Shown in pieces: positions 57,954 through 64,000 of a stretch of DNA of 64,000 bases (position 1 is its first letter; each line of letters begins with the position of its first letter). Position numbers and translations under genes: made by a program. Location of the stretch: positions 164,123-228,122 of the forward strand of contig CAVVQV010000002.1 of assembly GCA_963750495.1 (NCBI GenBank), written 5' to 3'. Under the pieces are notes generated by a model. It saw only the letters and a list, made by a program, of their open reading frames with translations. It was not told where the DNA came from and made no database searches. Source of the DNA: JANLYC01 sp963750495 (lineage in GTDB: Bacteria; Actinomycetota; Actinomycetes; Propionibacteriales; Nocardioidaceae).

Positions 57954-58724
57954 GTGAGCAGTCTGCTGCTCTTGACGAATGCCCTGCAGTCGTCGGCGGA
58001 GATGCTGCCTGCGCTGGGACTGCTCCCGCACCAGGTCCGGATCCTCCCCGCCGAGCCGACCGTGCTCATCGAGGCGCCTGACTGCGACGTCGTCCTGGTC
58101 GACGGCCGGCACGACCTCGCCTCCGTACGCAGCCTCTGCCGGCTGATCCGCACCACCGGGGTCGACGTCCCCGTCATCGTCATCGTCACCGAAGGCGGCC
58201 TGACCGTGGTCGCGGCCGACTGGGGCGTCGACGACGTCTTGCTGACCACCGCCGGTCCGGCCGAGGTCGAGGCACGACTTCGCCTCACGACGGGGCGGCT
58301 GGCCATGTCGCGCGACGAGGACGACCCCGACACGTCGATCATCCGGAGTGGGGCCGTCGAGATCGACGAAGCGTCCTACACCGCCAAGCTCGACGGTCGA
58401 AGCCTCGACCTGACGTTCAAGGAGTTCGAGCTGCTCAAGTACCTCGCCCAACACCCGGGCCGCGTCTTCACGCGCCAACAGCTCCTGCAGGAAGTGTGGG
58501 GCTACGACTACTTCGGGGGCACCCGCACCGTCGACGTCCATGTACGCCGCCTGCGCGCCAAGCTCGGTCCCGAACGGGAGGTGCTGATCGGTACGGTCCG
58601 CAACGTGGGCTACCGGTTCGTCCTCCCCTCCGACAGCGCGTCCGCCGACGACTCCTCGGACGCCGATGGTCCGGGTCATGCCGATGCCGAGGGTCCTGCG
58701 GCCACAGGGCGGGGCCAACGTTGA
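57954..58724 (+). CDS. glnR: Nitrogen-metabolism regulator GlnR (atypical OmpR-family)
   Basis: GlnR is the orphan OmpR-type regulator of nitrogen assimilation in Actinobacteria. The receiver-like domain (residues 1-120, VVLVDGRHDLASVRSLCRLI with D50) lacks the usual acidic cluster at its N-terminus (SSLLLLTNALQSS), so it is not a normal phosphoacceptor. The winged helix (about 140-225) includes LDLTFKEFELLKYLAQHPGR and EVWGYDYFGGTRTVDVHVRR. A low-complexity acidic tail (SADDSSDADGPGHADAEGPA) is an oddity. The start is GTG at 57954 behind GGAGG. mshD begins within its stop codon. Confidence 0.92.
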   Translation: MSSLLLLTNALQSSAEMLPALGLLPHQVRILPAEPTVLIEAPDCDVVLVDGRHDLASVRSLCRLIRTTGVDVPVIVIVTEGGLTVVAADWGVDDVLLTTAGPAEVEARLRLTTGRLAMSRDEDDPDTSIIRSGAVEIDEASYTAKLDGRSLDLTFKEFELLKYLAQHPGRVFTRQQLLQEVWGYDYFGGTRTVDVHVRRLRAKLGPEREVLIGTVRNVGYRFVLPSDSASADDSSDADGPGHADAEGPAATGRGQR

Positions 58725-59671
58725 CAGACCAGCTCACGCTGGACGTGCAAGCCGTCAGCTCGGTCGGTGCGGCCGAGGCGGCCGAGGTCCTGCGCATCGA
58801 CGAGGCCGCCACCGTGGTCGACGGCGTGGCACCTCTCGATGATCAGGTGCGCCTCGACCTCGACCACGCCGATCCCGAAGGAGCGACCGCGGTCCACCTG
58901 CTGGCCCGTCGCGGCGACGAGCTCGTCGGCTATGCGCATGCCCGGTCGAGCGACGACGGGCCTCTCAGCGCCCACCTCGTGGTCGCCCCGGACGCCCGCC
59001 GCGGCGGCGTGGGCACCGCGCTGGTGCAGCGACTCGTCGAGCGATCCGGCGCGGCCGGGCTGCGCGTGTGGGCCCATGGCGATGAAGCCGCCGCCGGCCT
59101 GTTGTCGGAGCGGCTCGGCTTCTCCCGGGTTCGTGACCTGTGGCAGATGCGACGACGACTCGACCTGCCGATCGCTCCCCCGACGTACCCCGACGACGTG
59201 CACGTCCGGACCTTCGAGGTCGGCCAGGACGACGAGGCGTGGGTGCACGTCAACGCCGCCGCGTTTGCCGACCACCCCGAGCAGGGCGCCATGACCATCG
59301 ACGACCTGCGCCAACGGATCGCGCAGCCGTGGTTCGACCCGCTTGGCTTCTTCCTGGCCGTGCGCGACGGCGAGCTCCTCGGCTTCCACTGGACGAAGGT
59401 GCACGGGGCTGAGTCCGACCACCCCGCTCTCGGCGAGGTGTACGCCGTGGGGGTGTCTCCAGCGGCGCAGGGGCTCGGGCTGGGCAAGGCGCTGACGGCG
59501 ACCGGACTGCTCCACCTCCGTTCGCGAGGCCTCCACGAGGTGCTGCTCTACGTCGACGGTGACAACGTCGCCGCGATCGCGGTGTACGAAAAGCTGGGTT
59601 TCACCAGGTCGGCGCTCGACGTCATGTACGCGACGGGTGCGGCTGTCCCGCCGGACAGCCCCGGGCATTGA
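58721..59671 (+). CDS. mshD: Mycothiol acetyltransferase MshD
   Basis: MshD completes mycothiol by acetylating the cysteinyl-glucosaminyl-inositol intermediate. It is a fusion of two GNAT domains. The N-domain runs to about residue 150 (HLVVAPDARRGGVGTALVQR). The catalytic C-domain runs from about 160 to 310: VYAVGVSPAAQGLGLGKALT (about 242-261) binds acetyl-CoA, and DNVAAIAVYEKLGFTRSALD follows. At 316 aa it is full length. The only start giving the whole N-domain is TTG at 58721 in a TTGA overlap with the glnR stop. The glnR-mshD order is conserved in mycobacteria. Confidence 0.93.
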   Translation: MTDQLTLDVQAVSSVGAAEAAEVLRIDEAATVVDGVAPLDDQVRLDLDHADPEGATAVHLLARRGDELVGYAHARSSDDGPLSAHLVVAPDARRGGVGTALVQRLVERSGAAGLRVWAHGDEAAAGLLSERLGFSRVRDLWQMRRRLDLPIAPPTYPDDVHVRTFEVGQDDEAWVHVNAAAFADHPEQGAMTIDDLRQRIAQPWFDPLGFFLAVRDGELLGFHWTKVHGAESDHPALGEVYAVGVSPAAQGLGLGKALTATGLLHLRSRGLHEVLLYVDGDNVAAIAVYEKLGFTRSALDVMYATGAAVPPDSPGH

Positions 59672-59708
59672 CGGCGATTCGGTACGGCGGGCGCCCGACC
59701 TCGGCTTT

Positions 59709-59730
59709 CGTCACCTCCCGTTCATGAAGG
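59709..59730 (+). promoter_or_regulatory. PHO-box-like direct repeat upstream of ppk1
   Basis: Units CGTCACCTCCC (59709-59719) and GTTCATGAAGG (59720-59730) repeat with 11-bp spacing, so TCA recurs at 59711 and 59722. They overlap the region just before the AAGGAG ribosome site of ppk1 (ATG 59740). PHO-box control of ppk has been described in streptomycetes as I recall. The box is closer to the start codon than usual, so it may repress or be weaker than the phoU copy. Confidence 0.55.
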
Positions 59731-59739
59731 AGTGACACC

Positions 59740-61944
59740 ATGGAGCGCATGGCCCCCGACTCCGCTGGCGTCTCCGCGACCCTCGATGACACCGCGGCCG
59801 GCATGAGCCAGCGAGCTGCGGACACGGACACTTTCGACGTCGAACCGCCGTACGAGCCGGCCGACGACGACCTGCCCGAAGGCCGGTTCCTCGACCGCGA
59901 GATCTCCTGGCTGCGCTTCAACGCGCGCGTGCTGGAGCTCGCCGCCGACAGCGACCTCCCGCTCCTCGAGCGGGCCAGGTTCCTGGCGATCTTCGCGAGC
60001 AACCTCGACGAGTTCTTCATGGTCCGGGTGGCCGGGCTCAAGCGGCGGCTGGCAGCCGGCGTCGCCGTACCGGCCGCCAGCGGGATGATGCCGCGCGAGG
60101 TGCTGGAGTCGATCTGGCGCGAGTCGCGGGAGCTGATGCGCCGCCACGGTGAGCTCTTCCGTCGCGACGTGATGGCCGGTCTCGACGAACAAGGGATCGC
60201 CCTGCTGCGCTGGGGCGACCTCGGCGTCGAGGAACAGAAGAAGATGCAGGAGCTGTTCACCGACCGCATCTTCCCGGTGCTCACACCGTTGGCCGTCGAC
60301 CCGGCCCACCCCTTCCCTTACATCTCGGGCCTCTCGCTCAACCTGGCGGTCACGATCCGCAACCCCGACACCGGCAAGGAGCACTTCGCCCGCGTCAAGG
60401 TGCCACCGATCTTCACCCGTTTCGTCGCGCTCGGGGACCAGCGGTTCGTGCCCCTCGAGGACGTCATCGCGGCACACCTCGACCAGCTCTTCCCCGGCAT
60501 GGAGGTGCTGCAGCACCACACGTTCCGCGTGACCAGGAACGAGGATCTCGAAGTCGAGGAGGACGACGCCGAGAACCTCCTCAAGGCGCTGGAGAAGGAG
60601 CTGCAGCGGCGCCGCTTCGGCTCGCCCGTGCGGCTCGAGGTCGAGGAGTCGATCGACGCTCACGTCCTTGACCTGCTCGTGTCCGAGCTCGATGTCTCAC
60701 CGTCGGAGGTCTTCCACCTCCCCGGCCCGCTCGACCTCACCGGCCTGCACGGCATCGCGGACCTCGATCGGCCCGAGCTCAAGTACGCCGCCTTCGTTCC
60801 CTACACCCACACCCACCTGGCTGAGGTCGAGTCGGCCAGCCCCGTCGACATGTTCTCCGCGCTGGCTCGTCGCGACGTCCTGGTGCATCACCCGTACGAC
60901 TCGTTCGCCACGAGTGTCCAGCGCTTCATCGAGCAGGCCGCAGCCGATCCCCACGTGCTGGCCATCAAGCAGACGCTGTACCGCACCTCCGGCGACTCCC
61001 CGATCATCGATGCCCTCATCGACGCGGCCGAGGCCGGCAAGCAGGTCCTCGTCCTCATCGAGATCAAGGCCCGCTTCGACGAGCAGGCCAACATCAGGTG
61101 GGCGCGCAAGCTGGAGCAGGCCGGCTGCCACGTCGTGTACGGCCTGGTCGGGCTGAAGACCCACTGCAAGCTGGCGCTCGTCGTCCGTGACGAAGGTGTC
61201 GGCATCCGTCGGTACGCGCACATCGGCACCGGCAACTACAACCCGAAGACCGCACGTCTCTACGAGGACCTGGGCCTGCTCACCGCGAACGAGGGTGTCA
61301 CGTCCGACATCTCCAACCTGTTCAACAACCTGTCGGGGTTCGCCCGGCAACGCGACTACCAGCATCTGCTCGTCGCCCCGGAGTCGGTGCGCTCCGGGCT
61401 GCAGGAGCAGATCTTTCGCGAGATCGAGCACGCCCGGGCGGGCCGTCCCGCCCGGATCCGGATCAAGCTCAACTCGATCGTCGACGAGGCCCTCATCGAC
61501 GCGCTGTACCGGGCCTCCATCGCCGGAGTCCCGATCGAGCTGTGGGTGCGCGGCATCTCGGCGCTGCGGCCCGGCGTTCCGGGGCTGTCAGAGAACATCG
61601 AGGTGCGCAGCGTGCTCGGCCGGTTCCTCGAGCACAGCCGGATCTTCTGGTTCGAGAACGGAGGTGAGCCGCAGGCCTGGATCGGCTCGGCCGACCTCAT
61701 GCACCGCAACCTCGACCGGCGCGTCGAGGTACTGGTCCAGATCCCCTCGCGTGGGCACGTCGACGAGCTCGGTGACCTGCTCGACCTCGGGTTCGACGAC
61801 GACACGGCCTCCTGGCAGCTCGAGGCGGACGGCGACTGGACACGCCGCAGGTCGCCCGACGGCGAGCCACTCACCGACATGCAGTCCACCCTCATCGCCA
61901 TTCACCGCAAGCGACGCGAGGCCGCCTCGGCCGGCCGCCGCTAG
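59740..61944 (+). CDS. ppk1: Polyphosphate kinase 1
   Basis: PPK1 polymerises the gamma phosphate of ATP into polyphosphate. The N-domain (RFLDREISWLRFNARVLELA, about residues 48-67; ASNLDEFFMVRVAGLKRRLA, about 87-106) is followed by the head domain. The phospholipase-D-like catalytic core contains HIGTGNYNPKTARLYEDLGL, with phosphoacceptor H494, and FLEHSRIFWFENGG, with H632. IRIKLNSIVDEALIDALYR precedes the latter. At 734 aa it is full length. AAGGAG precedes the ATG at 59740. Polyphosphate links to the senX3-regX3/phoU phosphate switch elsewhere in the window. Confidence 0.96.
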   Translation: MERMAPDSAGVSATLDDTAAGMSQRAADTDTFDVEPPYEPADDDLPEGRFLDREISWLRFNARVLELAADSDLPLLERARFLAIFASNLDEFFMVRVAGLKRRLAAGVAVPAASGMMPREVLESIWRESRELMRRHGELFRRDVMAGLDEQGIALLRWGDLGVEEQKKMQELFTDRIFPVLTPLAVDPAHPFPYISGLSLNLAVTIRNPDTGKEHFARVKVPPIFTRFVALGDQRFVPLEDVIAAHLDQLFPGMEVLQHHTFRVTRNEDLEVEEDDAENLLKALEKELQRRRFGSPVRLEVEESIDAHVLDLLVSELDVSPSEVFHLPGPLDLTGLHGIADLDRPELKYAAFVPYTHTHLAEVESASPVDMFSALARRDVLVHHPYDSFATSVQRFIEQAAADPHVLAIKQTLYRTSGDSPIIDALIDAAEAGKQVLVLIEIKARFDEQANIRWARKLEQAGCHVVYGLVGLKTHCKLALVVRDEGVGIRRYAHIGTGNYNPKTARLYEDLGLLTANEGVTSDISNLFNNLSGFARQRDYQHLLVAPESVRSGLQEQIFREIEHARAGRPARIRIKLNSIVDEALIDALYRASIAGVPIELWVRGISALRPGVPGLSENIEVRSVLGRFLEHSRIFWFENGGEPQAWIGSADLMHRNLDRRVEVLVQIPSRGHVDELGDLLDLGFDDDTASWQLEADGDWTRRRSPDGEPLTDMQSTLIAIHRKRREAASAGRR

Positions 61945-61970
61945 TCACCGGACCCCGGCCGCGCGGGCGG

Positions 61971-63044
61971 TCAGCAGCTCGCGAACAGCAGCCCGCCGCG
62001 CCCCAGGTCGCGCAACAGCTGCGTGTCCGGAGTACGCGGGTCGAGCACGAGGACAATCGCGGAACCGATGGTGTCCGCACGGCCGATGCTGAAGCGCTCG
62101 TCGAAGGTTCCGCCCTGACCCGGCGCCACACCGCGCGCCAGTGCCCTCCGGGGCGCCAGGTCCGCTGCAGCCAAGTCCGGAGATGCGAACATCAGCACGA
62201 CCGTGAGGGACCCCCCGGCGTCGATCGACAGCGTCAGCCCCTCGGTCTCGGTGACCCCACCGACGTCCCGGATGCGCTGCCTGACCAGCTCACGCTGCCC
62301 CACGTCGGACTGACCGAAGCCGGCCGCGACGCACGAGTACGCACCCACGTCCAGGATGGCCGACACCGACGTGTCGCTGAGAGCGGCGGACATCGCCTGG
62401 ACGCCGACGTCGCCGTCGTGCACGGATGGGGAGCTGCCGCCGATGGTGGCGACGGTAAGACGTACGTACGCCGCGGCGTCGCTCGTGACGATCAGGCCTT
62501 GATCGGGGAGCAGCGCGATCGCGGTGAGCTGGGGTGTCAGGTCCGGGGCGATCGCTGCCAAGGTCTGCCCGTCCGCGACCCGGACACCCTCGGACTCGGC
62601 GGCATAACCGACTTTCGTCAGAGCCTGATCGGCGGCGGTGAAGTCGAAACCTGCCGACATCCGAAGGACGTCCACCGCCCCTTCCCGGCTCTGTCCGTAC
62701 ATCTCCCAGGTCGAGTCGAGGACCGTCCAGCCGTAGGTGTCCGCCATCTGCGGATCGAAGACGCCGAGAATCGACGCGGTGGTGAAGTCGTGGTCGTAGG
62801 CGCGCGTGAACAGTGTCGCCCGCTCACCCGCCGGTGACCTGGACGAGACGTCGGGTCCGAGCGCAGAACGTACCGCGGACCAGTCGGTGAAGTTGGCGAC
62901 CAGCGTCTGCTCGGGCATGGTGTGCAATGCGTGTTCGATGCGGCTGTCGTGGTGCAGGACGTGTGAGACCACCAGCCCCGCGACCACGGTCAGGACGACG
63001 ATGGCCGACGCCATCGCGACCACCCGGTTGATCCGCACAAGCAC
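61971..63044 (-). CDS. Membrane-anchored protein of unknown function
   Basis: I do not recognise a characterised family. The protein is 357 residues with one N-terminal membrane helix (about residues 7-27, VVAMASAIVVLTVVAGLVVS) and a large outer domain made of alternating strands and helices (TAIALLPDQGLIVTSDAAAY; LTLSIDAGGSLTVVLMFASP). Two cysteines (AYSCVAAG and the terminal LLFASC) might pair. It is conserved in length with DUF3352-like lipoproteins of Actinobacteria. The start is GTG at 63044 close to a TAGGGT hexamer. It lies between ppk1 and mutT1, a position filled by various small genes in other genomes. Confidence 0.75.
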   Translation of the reverse strand: MLVRINRVVAMASAIVVLTVVAGLVVSHVLHHDSRIEHALHTMPEQTLVANFTDWSAVRSALGPDVSSRSPAGERATLFTRAYDHDFTTASILGVFDPQMADTYGWTVLDSTWEMYGQSREGAVDVLRMSAGFDFTAADQALTKVGYAAESEGVRVADGQTLAAIAPDLTPQLTAIALLPDQGLIVTSDAAAYVRLTVATIGGSSPSVHDGDVGVQAMSAALSDTSVSAILDVGAYSCVAAGFGQSDVGQRELVRQRIRDVGGVTETEGLTLSIDAGGSLTVVLMFASPDLAAADLAPRRALARGVAPGQGGTFDERFSIGRADTIGSAIVLVLDPRTPDTQLLRDLGRGGLLFASC

Positions 63045-63105
63045 GTACCCTATGCGGCCGCACCGTTCGTGCGTGGGTCGTAGGTGGGCGTGCAAGACTT
63101 TGCGC

Positions 63106-63982
63106 GTGCCGTCATCGCCACCTGTCCGTGCAGCCGGCTGCGTCGTCTGGCGGAAGGGCCGCAAAGAGCCTGAGGTTCTGTTGGTCCATCGCCCGCGATG
63201 GGAGGACTGGTCGTTCCCCAAGGGCAAGCTCGACCGCAACGAGCGGGCCTACGCTACGGCCCTGCGGGAGGTGACGGAGGAGACCGGCCTCACGGTCCGG
63301 TTGGGGCCGCGACTGCCCGACACGACCTACAACATCTCGGGAGGTCAGTCGAAGATCGTCAACTACTGGTGTGCGAGAACGACCGGTGGCTCGGACATCT
63401 CGGCCTACCGCCCCAACGCCGAGATCGACGACCTGATGTGGGTCCCGCTCTCACGTGTGACGCGCGAGCTGTCCTACCCGTACGACGGCGACCTGCTCGA
63501 GGAGTTCGCCACCGCGCCATACGACACGGCTCCGCTGATCGTGCTACGCCACGCTCATGCGCGCAGTAGGCGAGCCTGGCGCGCGGACGACCGGGAACGA
63601 CCGCTGAAGGCGGACGGAAAGGAGGAGTCCCATCGCCTCGTGTCTCTCCTGCGCGCCTATGGGATCAAGCGCGTCGTGAGCAGCGACGCGTTCCGCTGCG
63701 TCGACACCGTGCTCCCCTACGTCGACGACAGCGTCACGACGAAACTTCGGCTCGACAGCAGTCTTTCGGAGGACGACTTCGACGCTGAGCGACTCGGCGC
63801 GCGTGTTCGTAAGGAGCTCGACAGCTCGCGCCGGGTGGCCATCTGCTCCCATCGACCTGTGCTGCCGGCGATCTACGAGGCACTCGGGATCGAAGCCGAG
63901 CCGCTCGAGCCTGCGGGGCTCAGCGCGGCTTCACCGCCGGGCGGGCAAGGTGTGCGCGGTGGAGCACTACCCCGCCCCGTGA
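63106..63982 (+). pseudogene. mutT1: MutT1-like Nudix/histidine-phosphatase fusion with 3' frameshift
   Basis: MutT1 hydrolyses oxidised nucleotides (8-oxo-dGTP) and also degrades diadenosine polyphosphates. The Nudix box is intact in GKLDRNERAYATALREVTEE (about residues 41-60), followed by TGLTVRLG. The histidine-phosphatase domain begins LIVLRHAHARSRRAWR (about 145-160), and its second His lies in AICSHRPVLPAI. After EPLEPAG the reading frame degenerates and runs to the window end. One base to the side the family's C-terminus appears: ARLHRRAGKVCAVEHYPAP and a stop at 63980-63982. One extra G in GGGG (63915-63918) explains this. The start is GTG at 63106. Confidence 0.82.
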
Positions 63983-64000
63983 GGTCGCTTCGTCGGACGG

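Overview
The window is 64 kb of high-GC actinobacterial chromosome. It encodes mycothiol synthesis (mshA, mshD), ergothioneine synthesis (egtABCD), CarD, the SenX3-RegX3/PhoU phosphate switch, GlnR, an HbhA-like protein and several small actinobacterial families (DUF2516, DUF4395, DUF1416, DUF4032). There are no mycolic acid genes. Gene order resembles blocks I recall from Mycobacterium (lpqE/carD-ispD-ispF-cysS-rlmB; mshA-ybjN-gpm1-senX3-regX3; XRE regulator-hbhA-DUF2516; fabp-sseC-cysA-thiX/glnR-mshD; ppk-mutT1). Gene content suggests a free-living Nocardioides/Aeromicrobium-like organism, which is an inference. No rRNA, tRNA, IS element, phage or CRISPR array was recognised.

Layout. 0-8.3 kb: partial transketolase behind a SoxR box, csbD-soxR, a DUF4032 gene, small stress/VOC/DinB genes, an EXLDI regulator with a DrrAB-type exporter, and an acyl-CoA dehydrogenase. 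8.4-21.7 kb: rlmB and cysS, then an 8-kb block (tandem C39-like peptidase genes, DUF2207 membrane protein, zinc metallopeptidase, VOC protein, sulfite-oxidase-like protein), then ispF on the opposite strand, ispD, carD and an LpqE-like lipoprotein. 21.7-32.4 kb: regX3-senX3/phoU, gpmA, egtABCD, ybjN-mshA. 32.6-42.8 kb: SDR, ECF42 sigma factor with its DGPF partner, typA, macrodomain protein, hydrolase, DUF2516, HbhA-like protein with regulator, arsenic genes, asparaginase. 43-47.6 kb: sulfate activation (APS kinase fusion, TauE/SafE permease, cysDN). 47.6-57.9 kb: acyltransferase, ygfZ-fur, FABP, DsrE, BKACE, dtd, LCP enzyme, cupins, and a sulfurtransferase operon (thiX, cysteine-rich leader peptide, DUF4395, cysA2-like, sseC-like) plus a MoaD-like protein. 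57.9-64 kb: glnR-mshD, ppk1, a membrane protein and mutT1.

The unifying theme is sulfur, thiol and phosphate economy. Sulfate is activated (cysDN, APS kinase) for assimilation. Cysteine is charged (cysS) and used for mycothiol (mshA, mshD) and ergothioneine (egtABCD; egtE is not here). Rhodanese-type proteins and a MoaD-like carrier move sulfane sulfur. SoxR, an arsenate reductase and a Fur regulator read redox or metal stress. The phosphate branch links senX3-regX3/phoU and ppk1 through two PHO-box-like repeats.

Notable non-gene signals: a consensus SoxR box fused to a leaderless transketolase start; a cysteine leader peptide; a good match to the ECF42 autoregulatory promoter; four copies of an intergenic palindromic repeat; several minisatellites; and two genes (DinB, MutT1) each broken by one extra G in a G run.
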